A DNA stretch of 64,000 bases from Megalonaias nervosa (taxonomy: Eukaryota; Mollusca; Bivalvia; Unionida; Unionidae). Made by a program: the position numbers and the translations under genes. The number at the start of each line of letters is the position of its first letter. Positions within the stretch are counted from its first letter, which is position 1. The stretch covers positions 1 through 64,000 of the forward strand of contig JAECUM010001903.1 of assembly GCA_016617855.1 (NCBI GenBank), given 5' to 3'. A model generated the notes under the pieces. That model saw only the letters and a list, made by a program, of their open reading frames with translations. It made no database searches and was not told where the DNA came from. Positions 1-13,170 of this stretch are shown here, in pieces.

Positions 1-52
<52 letters not shown>
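1..52. repeat. (TA)n microsatellite
   Basis: A perfect TA dinucleotide run opens the window. Confidence 0.97.
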
Positions 53-55
<3 letters not shown>

Positions 56-1349
56 CTATCTCTCTATTTGAAGATCAAAAGAGTGCGATACGGGTAAAAC
101 TAAAGAAGTGTCTAATAGCAAGGTCAAAAACAAAGGTTCAGCAACTCATAGATCACAACGTCATATTAATGTCAGGAATGGAAATACAGAGGCCTCGATA
201 ATGCTTCCAGCCGAATGCAGAGAATTACCACATGTGTTACGTGTATATACAGTTCTCTCACCCTGGTTTGAGAGAGTTCTTTAAACATGCCGTCAGTTTT
301 GCATTCCTCTTGAATTACTAGGACTATTTGCATTTAATTTCATATATTCTGGCATGTATGGTGGGGTATAAATGTTTTTATTATTAGTCGATTAGTAGCG
401 CATAGGCACGAGACAGACGAAACATGAGCAGTAGTAAATACTCTTTTAACCACACCGCGCATCACAAGTTTGTTAAGTGGCGGAGCACAGGGTCTGGGAA
501 ACAGCAGTTTAGTCCTCCCTGCTTAATATTATACTAAGTTCCAGAACATCAAGGAGTTTTCGCTGGATGTGGAATCCAACATTCATAACTTAGTGCGAGA
601 AGGGTCGAGTGCCTTGTCATTCCAAGCCATATTACTTGATCGTTTAGGCACGAGCATGATTTAAATTTGGTATCGGATTCAAATCATATGAACAACTTTG
701 TCACTCTCGTTGACCAGTTGGTGAATATTATAAAGCATGCATAAATAAGTCGAAACAAGAAAGACACGTGGCTGCACAAGCACAGGCAGACACAGAAAAA
801 CGATAAAATAGAAATAAATGAAACAATAACCAGGTTTTATGATATTTCAGTTTCTGAGTCTGATAAAATAAAAAATAAATAAATAAAAAGAACAAGCCTT
901 CTACATAATTTCTCAATTAGAAAGAAGGTTTACCTTTACCTTAATATAAACATGCCTACTATGTCATAACTAAAACCAAATGCACGGCAGCATGGAATAT
1001 TTGTACCAAGTCGTACGCAAATGGCAGACATGAAGTAGTGAGACCTATATTTGTAATTAATCCACCACCGGTAGCCGCTACTACTGCAGGATCATCAGCA
1101 GCAACAACAACAACAGAAATAGCAAGTAGAAATAAAGCAACGGAAAAACCAAAAACATTTTACATGTGAACATAATGTCCGAATACCATATGGTGCAGGA
1201 AAAGAGAACATCCTTGCGGAATTAGACAAGCATGAACAAAACCGTCGTCGTCGTCTTGCATCGTGCTTTCACTACTGAAGCGACTATGTTCGTGCAAAAA
1301 CACAGCAATCGCAAGTACCCGAATTAAAATTTCAAAAACATATTGGCCA
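53..1349. other. AT-rich stretch with no recognisable gene
   Basis: No ORF longer than about 70 codons and no recognised motif is seen. Short CAA/CAG-rich runs occur near 1,090-1,130. It may be the decayed flank of the relic element that starts near 1,350, but no terminal repeat could be identified here. Confidence 0.5.
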
Positions 1350-4129
1350 GTTGGAAAATCACATGGCAATTACCCCACCCACATACACACCTTGCAAAGA
1401 CGCTCAACAAATATTGACAAAAATAATTCCTAAAATCATAGCTTTGTTACAGAACTTTGGTCAAGCTGGGTTTAATTCAGACAGTGATCTTAGCTCTGAT
1501 CTGTTTGTGCCGCTTTGTCGTGACAAATATGGATTTAAAACTGCTACTCCTTAAATTCACAGTGTGCCCATTTATTCTGAACATTAAGGATATCAGCGCC
1601 GTCAATGCTGACATTGACAGAGGCATTGAAAAGATTCTCGAAATGCTGGAGAAATACACCGAGGTAGGAACGGGATGGACTTTCGAAAGATGGGCGAAAG
1701 TTGAGGTTCATCTCTTACCATATCAGCCGTTATGTGGATCCAGTTACCTAGCAATACCAACTGTAACCCCGAGGTAGGTTACAAACGTGAAACACTTTGA
1801 CAACAGATGTTGTGAATTGGCAGTTTTGTTGGCTTTGTATCCGATCATTGATAACCAAGACTTGCCAAGAGAATACAAACAACACCTGAGTGATCTCAGC
1901 TTTGAAGATATTGAATTTCCCTTTCATGTTACTAAAACTACACTGAACAAACTCGATACACTTAACCCAAGTATCGCTGTTAATATGTTCATTAACGACA
2001 AAAGACTTTTATCCACTAGTACTGTGACCCCATGGACAACACGAACAAACCAAGACTGAATTGTTGCTGCAAAGTGAAACGAAAACATCAGAAGTTTGAT
2101 ATCACACTACTTATATATAATGAATCTTGCTTGGATATATCAAGAACGAACTAAAGTAATATCAATGCAACCGTTGCATAAATGTATTTAACAACACGGA
2201 ACTGCTACTGCAGTGACTTTTACTGCAGTGGTATTAGTGCAAAACCACTGCGCACAATCATGTCAGAGCCTGGAAAAACACTGTCAAATTTACTGCAGTA
2301 CAATGAAAGATTAAAGTTCCATATATCATCTACGTGGAGTTTAAGTGTAAGAATGTTTATGAAATAATGTATGCTTTTACAAACGCGCCAAGCTATGATA
2401 ACGAAGACACACGAGCGCCTGATATGGATCGAATTGTGCAAATCGTTGAACAATTCCATGCTGGGTTTGCTATGTAGCTGTTCAATGTTATGGAAAAACA
2501 GATTAGCCACTTTTTTGTATCATGCCCAGGGTACTCCAGACACAGCAAGCATAGTTATGATAGATTATAGCATTTGTGATTTTTCTGCAGCCACTCACCG
2601 CTGGATTTGTGAAAAAGCAGTCACTGAAGCGCAAACAGTACTTCCGCCGATAAAGAGCAAAGCCCTGGTTCCAAAGTTCGTGATCGCTGTCACGTCACTT
2701 GTGCGTACATAGGTGACACACGCAACACATGTAAGTTGCAGTTTAAAATTTACTCCAACAAAACAAAAATCCAAGTGGGGCTTCAAAACTTGGGTTGGTT
2801 TGATGGACACTTAATATTGCAGTCGATGTGGAATTGCTCACTGACCTTGATCAGCATCTGCTTATCGAGCAGTTACTTCGTGGCGGAATATCAATGTCGT
2901 CAATATACGCTCATGCCAACAACGCCGGACGGGTATGATATTGCTGACCTCAACAGTTATATCATGTATGTAGGCGAGAAAAACCTTATTGTGGGCAATG
3001 CTGAAACCACTTCCATTTGATGGATTTTAGTGGAATGACCCTGCAAACACTGATCTACAAAAACATGTGTACTATATAAACGGTGGCTTCGGATACGTCT
3101 TTCAAATTGGCCTGGAATCGGGTATACTATTTATATGACTTACACAGCAATTATCCGCTGGCCTCAGAAGAGCAGTCGGTCCCCGAATATGGTTGTCCCC
3201 GTATCAGTGCGTCGATGAGTCGGGACGCAAACACACTAAATGCATCAAACTCGTACCAAATTTTGGGATCAAGCATATGCATGTACTGCATGTACTATAT
3301 CTGCAGCTGTTCTTGTGAATGGGTATGAGCGTAACCAAAATCTATCGAGTTCTTGGATTTTGCCAGCAAGCATGCATGGCCCCGAATATTCAATTGAATA
3401 CAGACCTACTCACAAAGGCCACCAATGACTTTTAATGCCACTTTTGTAAACTAATGTACAGTGCTGAGTTTAAGAAAACTATGAATAAACTGCTTAAAAG
3501 AATCCAATTTAATCTTATCTGTGATAGTGAGCAAGACAAACATCGAAAGCTCTTTGCTGATGCAGCCATTGAATCTAGAAAATCTTTGATGGTGGACTTA
3601 TTGCCGTTCATAGCAAATTTAAACTAAAGTTGAAAAAACCAGTATATATATATAAATTTGATCGTCTTGTGCCGGACTTGCTGAAGTTGCTCATGAAAGT
3701 ATTTTACTATGGCAATATCACAAATTTTAATCAAGATAGGGTACACCTACACCGATTAGCTGTTGGTGCATATCACCATCGATGATATGTTCGCGGACAT
3801 GTCATATGAATATTTGCTCAACTAATTTGATGCCAACGAGTAACCGAAAGAACATCTGATGTTTTTGTAAATCCCATAGAATGTTTGTTGGCAAGTTCAA
3901 AGACGTATGCTCTGGGAAACTAATCGAGGAATGTGTGGGACTGTGGCCCGACATGTTCACTATTGTGGCTGGACGACAAACCATTAGAGAGGATAGAAGT
4001 GTTCCAAATGCTATTGTAGAAAAAGATCTCAAACATGAACTGTACCAATGCACTAAAGTGACTTTGCACCCGCTTGACACTAAGCATGACGCCTTGGGTC
4101 ATCTTACAGTTGCGGATGATGAATCGTAA
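1350..4129 (+). pseudogene. Polinton-type DNA polymerase B relic (element 3)
   Basis: Scattered frames on the plus strand align in order along the PolB at 56,146-59,481. About 1,600-1,740 matches the N-terminal region ending in the GSSY motif (here YQPLCGSSYLAIP). 1,787-2,000 matches the block with NRCCELAVLLALYP and LSFEDIEFPF. 2,820-3,020 matches the RGGIS block and the palm region (LNSYIMYVG, then PLPFDGF). 3,120-3,180 matches DLHSNYPLASE. 3,881-4,000 matches VGKFKDVCSGKLIEECVGL. Many stops and frameshifts make it non-functional. It converges on the integrase relic on the other strand, as replication and integrase genes do in type-2 elements. Identification rests on collinear internal homology. 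It is much older than the other copies. Confidence 0.8.
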
Positions 4130-4146
4130 AGCAATTCATTAACGTG

Positions 4147-5158
4147 CTAACATATGTCCTGGTGGCAGTTCCATATTTGCTGTAACAACTTGCAATTCAT
4201 AACGCACAAATGTTCGATTGGGATATTTTTGTTCGCTACTTGATGATAGTCCCAATCGATAAAGTGTTTGTTGTCATAGAGTATCAGTCCGTTCCAAAAT
4301 CGTAAACACATCTGCGGACCATGCTGTGTCAGTGGCAACGAAGTTACTGTCCGCCTTCTAACTCTCTTGGTCCATACATATACCCAACAATCATGTCTCA
4401 GAGCGGTTGTAACGGTGCTGACTGTGAAATCATTTTAACCGTAACAGTGACAGCCATTTGCTGAATCGCACTGACTGGTTTTAATGATGTCGTGCGGATG
4501 ACTTTGCTGTTCAATGCTGCTATGACTAATGGAAGTCGTGTAACCCATTCCCAAGTCCACTACGACACCAGAAATCGTTCTTCTGCGTACGGATGACCGA
4601 ATATCCATTCTGCAAGAGTCCGATTAAATCGTTCCACAATAGCTTGGTTACGATTAATATTGACAGAAATTCTTTACCAGGATCCACTTGTGATAATCGG
4701 GCCAAGGTAGTGGACACTTGCAGAATATTTTGATGTCAGTGGCTCCGTTTTTTTGTATCGGCTGTCCACATCATTAATTTTGAGCACGTACTTGTATATG
4801 CATAATGTACCTTGTCGATCACGGACACGATCATAGGGAAGAAACAACAAGTCAACTTGATGGCCCCTATTAGGTGTTTGGTAATGAGGCAACCACGTGA
4901 AAGCTTTCTTGCTACTGGTAAATAAATTTGCAACAGCGATTGTTTAGCTAATAATGCTAGGGCAATCCCATGAGTGACGTTAGCTGCACTGACTACCTGT
5001 CCCACGGCTGCTTCACCTCTCCAATACCCACGCATACTGTAGTACAATTTGGATAATGTCTGGCCTTTTGTATCAACTGTGTGTTCATATAGGTAAAATT
5101 TACTTTTAATGAGTGGACGTTTGTCCACGGGAGGCTCATTGTCCATCACCAAATGCAA
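4147..5158 (-). pseudogene. Polinton integrase relic (element 3)
   Basis: Read on the minus strand, the fragments follow the type-2 integrase at 25,477-26,457. They are an N-terminal SMRGYWRGEAAVGQVV segment with QIYLP, then VDLLFLPYD, then DVDSRYKKTEPL around the first catalytic Asp, QVDPGKEFLS around the second Asp, and RNQAIVERFNRTLAE with the catalytic Glu. A C-terminal piece ends near YELQVV and ELPP. At least four frame changes break it. The DDE-type core assigns it to the rve family. It lies directly downstream of a PLA2 relic, the same order as in element 2A. Confidence 0.85.
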
Positions 5159-5164
5159 TCTTGG

Positions 5165-5425
5165 CTTTCATACCTCCTTCAACTACCCATAAGGAGATTA
5201 GTTCTCCCAATGTTGGACTAATAACATTCAAGTCATGAATAAGTTAGATGTCGGAACGCTGACGTTCATGGATATCATTGGATGCTTTATAAGAAAGTTC
5301 ATTCTTGTGACACGTAGCATCGACACGTTTGATAGGTACTTCAGGAAGATGTACCTTTTACCCACATATTTACTCCATGGCGCCCTTGGTAATTTTGGTA
5401 TCAACACTGTCGTCGATATTTTCTG
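5165..5425 (-). pseudogene. PLA2-domain capsid protein relic (element 3)
   Basis: The minus-strand reading gives PKLPRAPWSKYVGKR and later PIKRVDATCHKNELSYKAS followed by a HERQRSDI stretch. These match, in order, the LPGTPWAKY and INKIDEACHVHDVAYKS segments of the PLA2 protein at 25,080-25,460. The calcium-loop segment between them is missing, and the catalytic HD pair reads KN. It is therefore a dead relic, recognised by homology and by its position before the integrase. Confidence 0.7.
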
Positions 5426-5439
5426 CTTTCCTGATGAAT

Positions 5440-5550
5440 ATTAACTTCTTTGCTCCACCTGGAACACAAGCCACAGTAATCGCTGATAGTCCATTACGTG
5501 TTTGAACTCGAGGTGGATTTGGCAGGACATCTCACATAATATGAAGACAT
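5440..5550 (-). pseudogene. Short zinc-ribbon protein relic (element 3)
   Basis: From the ATG at 5,550 the minus strand reads MSSYYVRCPAKS, resembling the MDLYCVRCRAST start of the small zinc-ribbon gene at 24,989-25,087. The first Cys is replaced by Tyr and a stop follows after 18 codons. A later frame contains NGLSAITVAC. It sits just upstream of the PLA2 relic, the same order as in element 2A. Confidence 0.55.
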
Positions 5551-5559
5551 GATTATGCT

Positions 5560-7710
5560 ACGCAGCAAATAAAATAAATTCGCATTTGACTTTGGTGAGG
5601 GCCAAGTCTTGAACAAATTCGAGGAGTGTTCCTTGATTACCTATTCTTCACAAGCAAAACCTAAACCGTTCAAGCATGGTGATGGAACCATATTTCTAAA
5701 CTCAGTTCGTGCACTAAACATTGGCGGTGCTGGATCCCGGGAAAATGCAACTGTTGTTGAATATGGTTGTACGGTGGTTAACCTGGGATCAGTTGTTCTA
5801 AATCGAAACAAACTGGCTGTGCGCACTGACAACGATGGTATCAAAGACAGCAGCGTGTTAACTGCGTTCATCCAATATTATCTTGATGCAGCCGATGGTG
5901 GAATGAAACAGCATTTTGCTTAGGTGCCCTCACCAGCACTAGTAGTAACTTTCTGGAGTCAGATTCATGGAATATTAATTAGATAAAGGGAGGAAAAATC
6001 TGGTGAAGCAGTCTTATGAAGTCTTCTACTTGTTCTAGCTTCTTGTATTGCAAATGGTTTTGACTGACCTAAACGTCAGGTGCACGTGTCCGGATGATAT
6101 TTGTTTATAATAACTGTAACTGACGGTTGACCTCTTAGTAAATTATAAGCCATATCTTGATCATGAGTGTGCACCACAAATATCATGAGCTACCAGGCCG
6201 GAGAGTGCTACTATACATTCTTACACAGTTGCATTACCAACATCATTTGTTGTCGGAGATAAAATTTCAATTTGAAAGATTCAACATTTACCGTAACGGG
6301 AACTTAACCTTTTTTGGCGTTTCTGATTAAGATTGGGTTTTATCATTGTTATATACATAATGGAATTGACCACAGTGATGTGTTTGAGGAATTGACCGAC
6401 AGGGTGTTGGACCAACTGGCATCGGATGTTAACATTAGTAAGAAGTTTGCTCCACTTCTGGTGAAATATCGGTGTTAAAGTGGTGTTAATAAACCATCGT
6501 ATGATTTGTCAAATCTTTTTATTCAGGGTCACATAGAATAAACTGCTGTTTAAATTCACCTAATTTAGGACAACCAATTCAAGGTGGGCTTGGAATCATC
6601 GCACGTGCACGAGAGAATGTTCAAGCGTTAATTGAAGCAGAGATGCAAAAACGCCTTGGGATTGTTTTTACAACTGCGAAGTGGAAATCACCGATGTATT
6701 CACCCCAGTTACGTTCACCATCAATTATTTGATCGATTATCTATGCACTTGTTAGGGTGATAATTACTACTCAGAAACGATCGTTAGATGCAAAACGTTC
6801 TGGCTCGGTGAGTTCGGTGTGTTTGTGAATGAGAGAGTTTTAGACCAACTGAACGTGCATTTGCCAGAAATTTAATTGCAGAGGCAGAGTTTTGTTCATA
6901 ACTGTACGACTACTGTGATAGTAAAAGAGCATGACTGGTTAGAAGTGCTTGTGCGTATCGCGCCTGCGCGTGATGGTCAGACCGGACAAGGCCTGTCTGT
7001 CGTGCAATTGAAATAAGCAATTATATTGTGAATAGAAGAGCTGTGATGGATGTGAAAATGCAGTCCAAGTGGAACAACAGTTGTCAAACGAAATCACGAA
7101 GAGAACCACGCTGATCGTGAAATATAAACGCGCATGTTTGGTCGTAGATGCTATTTGCGGCCTGCTGAGGCAATGACTATTGGTTTTGGTTTGATTCGAA
7201 TCACAACAACCTCAACCTTTGCAGGTGCAACAAATGGTGTTACGTTAGGAGCTTTATCGATAGTAAGAGGTGTCTCTGGTGATGCTAGCAAATTAATTTC
7301 GATGCGACTACATTCGCGTCTATTCCGAATCGCTTTCAGTTGCCCAGAGCAGTCACTGTATGATCAGTAAACTACTATGTAGCATTCGAAGGTAAAATAG
7401 TCAATGCGAATGAGTTTAAGACTGTGCTTGCAGAAACGGAAAATTACAGACAGCCACGAGCACAAATAAGAAACAGTGGTTAGTTACACCACGTTAATGT
7501 CGAACAAAAACAATCTTCACGCACAAGAATGGATTATCAATCAAAGCAGTAGCTGCCATTGTGTGTTGCCTTGGTATTATGGATCGGTACCGAATCCACT
7601 AGTATCACCGAGTGCATTGGTGGCAGAGGCTGGTGTTTTTCCTCTTTTTTGGAAACCCTTTGTGGCACTTCCATCTCTACCCCCAGGGGCTGCAACCTAT
7701 TTTACATAAC
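5560..7710. other. Unassigned coding-like relic next to element 3
   Basis: Several short frames look protein-like: a 104-codon plus-strand ORF at 5,609-5,923, a frame near 6,375-6,480 containing HSDVFEELTDRVLDQLA, and ORFs at 7,134-7,370 and 7,476-7,709. In element 2A the ATPase lies divergently at this position, but no Walker motif is visible here. I cannot assign a function. Relics of structural genes of element 3 are possible. Confidence 0.35.
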
Positions 7711-8009
7711 GTGCCACTCTTGTCCAAATTAATTACAAAATGAACGAGAGCGTGCAACCAGTAAGAGAGTAACACTGTTAAAATCGAAATCGTTGGCTAC
7801 CCTTCGCGTACACAAAAAAACTCTTGACGTCCCACCTTAACAATGACACAGAATACAAATAGACTATACATGTACATGGACGTTGAAAGTGTTACTTGTC
7901 TTGAATAAGGGTACATCTTATTGTTCAGAATGCTAACAGCAAAACTGGTAAGAACGAATTTCTCCGTTTGCAATATTTTGATGAGTTAAAAGGCGGATGC
8001 ATACACCAA

Positions 8010-8290
8010 TCTGATGTAGATATGACTTGTTTATTATTGGCTGGTTCAGAAATGGCTTCATTTTTATGGGGCTGGTGTAGACATGAATACATTTTTATGG
8101 GGCTGGTGTATTTACGATTTGTTTTAAATGGGGCTGGTGTAGATATGACTTGTTTCTTATGAGTCTGCTACAAATATAACCTGCATCTTATGGGGGTAGT
8201 GTAGACATGGCGTATTTCTTACGGGGGTGGTGGTGTTGAAATGACGTGTTTCTTACATGGATGTTGTACGTAAGACTTGTTTCTTATAGA
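8010..8290. repeat. Degenerate minisatellite, about 33-bp unit
   Basis: About eight imperfect tandem units are built around ATGGGGCTGGTGTAGACATG, with drifting spacing. No coding or CRISPR context is seen. Confidence 0.8.
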
Positions 8291-9459
8291 ACTAAATACT
8301 CCTCAGTACACATAAAAGCTGTTACGACTCTATGGTCTCAAACTAAACAACAGAAAAAAGAAAACCAATACGTTTAGTAAAATTCAGCAAAATAATTTAT
8401 TTCTTTGAATACAAAGTTAAAACGTTAAAAGGAACTTTTACAGTATCGTGCATTAAATCTCAAATAGTCCTAAAATTTTATCAAAAGACCAAACATATAC
8501 AGTGTTCGGCATGAATTTTTCTATTGAATGTGCTGATGTATCAACAGTCATGACGTATAATATTGATATTATCCATAATGTCTTTGAATGAATTTACAAT
8601 AATCCCCAAGGAATGGTTAGTCCAAAAGTCAATGAGCATTATGTAATTCCAATTTTAGAATTTAATTATGTGACAGTCAAGTCTAGGTTTTTGAACTAAA
8701 ACCCATGTAAACAACCTATTTATAGCTTAGTAACAAGTCGAAGAATGACAAAAAAAAAATAAATAAAAAAAAAATAAACTATATCCCCAACCATTAACAA
8801 AGGTCACACATAAAATAAATTAAATATTACATAAATAGGAATATTACACATCGCTATTTAAAATTAAAAAAGGTTCAAATACATCCTAATTGCCCTTTTA
8901 TATTTAAATATTTCTTATGTTTGGCGCCGTTTGTAATTCTTGCATGAAGTAGTTGCCACAGAGATGGCCCACACGTATTTCGCGTGTGTATCGAGCAACC
9001 TAGAACTGTTTCCCTTTGTTGGCACAATAATTTGGATAATGGACGATCTACCATTAACCCCGATTATTAGACAGAAGGATTTGAATGTATCTCGAAAAAT
9101 ACATTTTAAAAGCTCATCATGTATCACAAATACTCAGCATTTATACACACGTTTCCGGCATGTAACGTGGATAAATAACGTTTGAATATGTTTGGAAAAG
9201 TGCCATATTAAAAATAAGTACACTCAAGTAATGTGGGAAATATTTACTTCATTAGCAAACATTATTTTCTACTCTTTATGTAGTCAAATGCTAGTTTCAT
9301 TCCATTAATACGGTCATTGCACTTATGCACATTTTGTAAGGTAGAAAACAACTCAATATTTCATTTCCAAGCAGAAACGCACGGTATATCAAAGAACCAC
9401 ACAAATAATTGAACAAAATAATTTGAAACCGATTTTATTTCAAACCGTATTAATGATAG
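8291..9459. other. Non-coding AT-rich DNA
   Basis: Nothing beyond A-rich runs (for example 8,750-8,780) and short chance ORFs is seen. Confidence 0.6.
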
Positions 9460-9716
9460 TAGCCTTCTACATTGACTTCGAGGTAAAGGCAGTAGCTTGC
9501 GACGTTGGCTTCGAGTAAAGGCAGTAACTTGCAATGATGGCTTCTAGCTTAGGGCAATAGTTTGCTATGGTGGCGTCGACTTGAGGACATTAGCTTGTTA
9601 CATTGGCTTAGTGTTAAAGACAATAGCTTGCTATGTTAGCGTCGAGTTAAGGGTATTAGTTTATTAAGTTGAATTCGAGTAAAGGGCAATAGTTTGCTAC
9701 ATTGGCTTCCAAACTT
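9460..9716. repeat. Degenerate minisatellite, about 36-bp unit
   Basis: About seven imperfect units contain GGCTTCGAG, then AAAGGCAGTAGCTTGC, with related spacing. The repeat is embedded in host-like DNA. Confidence 0.8.
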
Positions 9717-10063
9717 TGGATTTTATTACTGACAAATATTCGATCGCCTTGTTCAATGGCAACGAGTGCGTTAGATGAAGGTTTTATAAAACCTGTTCCA
9801 TCTCAAGCCGTTGAAGTTTTACAATATTTGTTAAATGTAGACACATACAACTGTTTCATACTGTTAAATTCCGTAGCACGCATCGAAGATTTCCGATCAA
9901 TTGCTATAGGTATTTGTCATACCTGGTGAAATAGAGGTTCAGATTTAATGTGTCAGACTCATAAGTATTTGAGGCGCACGCTCGAATTCGGTCTAGACGT
10001 ACCCATGGCGAGTCTCTTTACAAAGCACTTTAGTCCACTGCATAGGGCTTTAAAGGTCATCCA

Positions 10064-10320
10064 GGGGGCCTCGAGTGGCCGAGTGGTATAAAGCGCTCTC
10101 CGTTACGGATCACTGCTATCTCACCACTGCGTGGGTTTGAGTCTCGGATTCGACCAATGTGGGTATGTGAGAAAGCTTGCCAGTAGCTTCTCGTGGGTCG
10201 GTGGTTCTTTCCGGGGTTTTCCCGGGTTCTTCCTCCACCATTAATACTGGCCGCCATGTATAGCCTATCGTGTGCTGAAAAATGGCGTTAAAACCTCACA
10301 ATAACAACAACAATAACAAC
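10064..10320 (+). mobile_element. tRNA-derived SINE (MetaSINE-like) with 12-bp TSD
   Basis: The head contains a pol III A box (TGGCCGAGTGG, near 10,076) and a B-box-like GGGTTTGAGTCTCG (10,134 on), as in a tRNA-Ser-like gene. The body has CTTCCTCCACCATTAATACT and TGGCCGCCATG, a central block I know from mollusc SINEs of the MetaSINE type. The tail is AACAACAATAAC repeats. It is flanked by the direct repeat AAAGGTCATCCA at 10,052-10,063 and 10,321-10,332, so it was a genuine retroposition. A 66-codon minus-strand ORF inside it is chance. Confidence 0.88.
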
Positions 10321-10332
10321 AAAGGTCATCCA

Positions 10333-12934
10333 TGTGCTGATATGCCGTTAGATAACAATCTGTCTGCATGATACTGTACACGATTTATTGTTGTTTGCTT
10401 ATAAAATATTGTGCCACATAATCTATTGCAGAGAAACCTATATGCACATTGCATCCATTATGTTTATCGCTACTCAGGTGGAGAATGAAATGGTGTTTAT
10501 ACTTAGTGACTAATTTGCAGATGCATTCTATTAAATTTATTACAAATTTTTCACACAAAATATCAATTAATTCATTCAGTGTTAAATAATGAAGTAAACC
10601 GACACACATGCAAAGTGAAGAGTACACACACACATATAAATATATATTTGAGTGTATTTCTTTTTTAGGTCCAGTTTTCTGGTAGTCTGCCTGGTAATCA
10701 GCAGAGACGGGTTGTGGATAAAAGAATCAACAACAGCAGCAGCAGCAACAACAATAGAAACACGAACCAAAACAACAACACAAGTCCATTTATGATTGCA
10801 ACACTTTAATTCTTAGAACTTTCGGGTTCCTTGCAAATGCATGTGTGATGTTTGCATTTTGAGTGTTGTATTAACTGAACGTCACATCACAGGGTTTTGT
10901 GTGAGTTCTTAATGGAAGCTTCATGTTTCAAACACAGAATAAGTGCCATGTGATCAATGGCAGGAGAAGGCATGTGTGAGAAAATAGTAATGTTATGAGG
11001 CGGCATTTTTCAGTACTATCCAAATCCGTTTAATCGTGTGATATTCGTACACGTTGTAGTGGTTAGAAAGTAATTTAAAGCAAATACATTAAGACACGAA
11101 CACTTATCATGGCTGCATTGACACGGATGACGTTACCCATACTTATCACGCTTTAAATGGAGATTTATCACGTACAAGTAAAACAGATGCACATAAAGAT
11201 TTTGCACAATCGGAAGTCTTGACTCCTTTCCAAACCACAAAGAGAATTATCAAGGGGTAACGTAATCTTTCTTTAACATAACCAAGGCTTAGATTGAGAA
11301 CATCAGCAGAATGAATATTAATTTGCATGTTAAACTTGGTTTAGATATTTTCCCTGGATGCATTAAGCTCAAAGACTAATTTCAGGAAGTGTCCTGGAAT
11401 ATTTGAACCCAAAAGTAATAAATTTCCAGCTTTCCTATAGCATTTAAAGCTATCACTCTAATTTGTGGAGAAGGAAGATAATATATTCAGTTATATTATT
11501 TGACAATAATTGATTATCTTGAGGTAATTGAGAAACAGTGTTTGTGGTTTGAAAGCAAATCTAGGTTACACCCTCTCCAAAGTAATTGGTTGGTCCCTTA
11601 GCAGTTGTATGTTTTCCATACCTGTATCATTTCATTATATTTCTTTACTTTGATTTAAATTGCCATTATTGTTTTTGAACTAGTAAAATAAACTTCCTCC
11701 TGGCTGATGTCAAAGTTTCTTCGTTGCTATGGAGTTTATGAGAAACCAAATTAAATACAATATGTCCCATTGAAAATTTCTTGAAGTTTGACAACATCAA
11801 TTAAGTGGTTTTGAAAATGTGAAATTTATATTTCTCGCCTGGTTGTCATTAGACAAATATGTACTCATCTGTTTGTTGAATAAATATTTCATCCAACACT
11901 TTGATAAAAATGGTACTAGTGTATTTATTTGGGGGTGGGTGGGCGGGGGGAGATGTGAAAACATCTATTTTCTACAAGGTTGCTATAGAATTTCTAATGG
12001 TTGCTATGGAGGTTATCAAAACTAGATCTTGTCAAATACTCTTCGAATGTGTTGCCAGATATGACTATAGTTTTAGATGTCAAAGTGTATTTTCGATCTG
12101 ATTGTTATGGGAATTAAAATTGGCATTATATAGCCTAAGTTTCCATTGCATTTGTAAGGACTGTACTAAACCGGGTCATCTCAATGAATGGAACATTTTT
12201 GGTACCTTGAGACACGTGTATCTTAACGTGTTCCAAATTATGTTTATAATGTCTATCATTTCCCATGATCATATACCTGTGTACATGAAGGTTGCATATA
12301 TTCAATATGTTAAAACTAGTTTGATCAACATCATTCGCAAGTATCATGTACAGAGTGTTTGTGATACTAATTCTACATTTTAAATCGTTATCTAAATTAA
12401 TTATTGAAACTGAAAAATGCACAATGTTTTGTTCAGTTGTAATGAAATATGCAATCTAGGAACTACATAAAGGTATTCACATTTAATGTGAAATAATACC
12501 ATTTTCCTGATAGTTGGTCAACCTTGTTTTGAATATGTTCATGAATTGTGCGTAATAACCTTCTGAGAGTTATACAAGAATAAAACCATTTGAGAAATGT
12601 GTATTTTCAACGTGTTCTATAGTATGTTTGCAATGCATGTCATGCCCCTTGCTCAGATATCATCGTACATGGAGATTACATATATTCAATATATCAAAAT
12701 TAGTTTCATCAGATTTCTTCATAATTATAATGTACATACTAGTACTAATATATTGTCTATATTGTAAATCGTTTTCTTTCACATTTTTGAGTTCTTTGGT
12801 TCTTAAAAGTGTCATTATGGTGTCGACAGGGTGTCATGACAACACGATGCTTCTACCTGTCTCTCTACTCAGTTTTGTCTCTTTCCAAAATGTTCTTCAC
12901 ACGAAAGATTCAAAGAAGTGTTACAGTATAATCA
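10333..12934. other. Non-coding host-like DNA
   Basis: CA/TA-rich and CAA/CAG-rich short repeats occur near 10,630-10,780. The ORFs are short, overlap on both strands and show no recognised motif. No gene is supported. Confidence 0.6.
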
Positions 12935-13170
12935 GATATCCGTAACTAGACTTGATAAACTCACATACCCATAACAGGACAATGATGAATTCAGATGCTA
13001 TTAAATGGACTGTGTCAAATTCATATACCCATAGCCGGACCACAATAAACTCACATTTGTATAATTGGACAATGATTAACTCAGATAATCTTAAATGAAC
13101 CATGAAGAACTCATATACCCATATCATTACCACGATGAACACATACACCCAAACATAATGAACTCACACA
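12935..13170. repeat. Degenerate tandem repeat, about 36-bp unit
   Basis: About six imperfect units resemble AACTCACATACCCATAAC followed by GGACAATGATG. The opposite-strand ORF at 12,921-13,148 is periodic only because of this repeat. Confidence 0.85.

Noticed and set aside
7990..8290. Regularly spaced repeats that might be a CRISPR array
   Set aside because: Units are imperfect, contiguous and lack unique spacers; the context is eukaryotic with no cas genes. It is a minisatellite.
9702..9929. 75-codon ORF (contains ALDEGFIKPVPSQAVEVLQY) as a gene
   Set aside because: It starts in a minisatellite, is short and has no recognised domain; left unassigned.
12102..12422. Overlapping 93- and 95-codon ORFs as host genes
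   Set aside because: They lie on opposite strands over the same bases, with no motif, in AT-rich host-like DNA.
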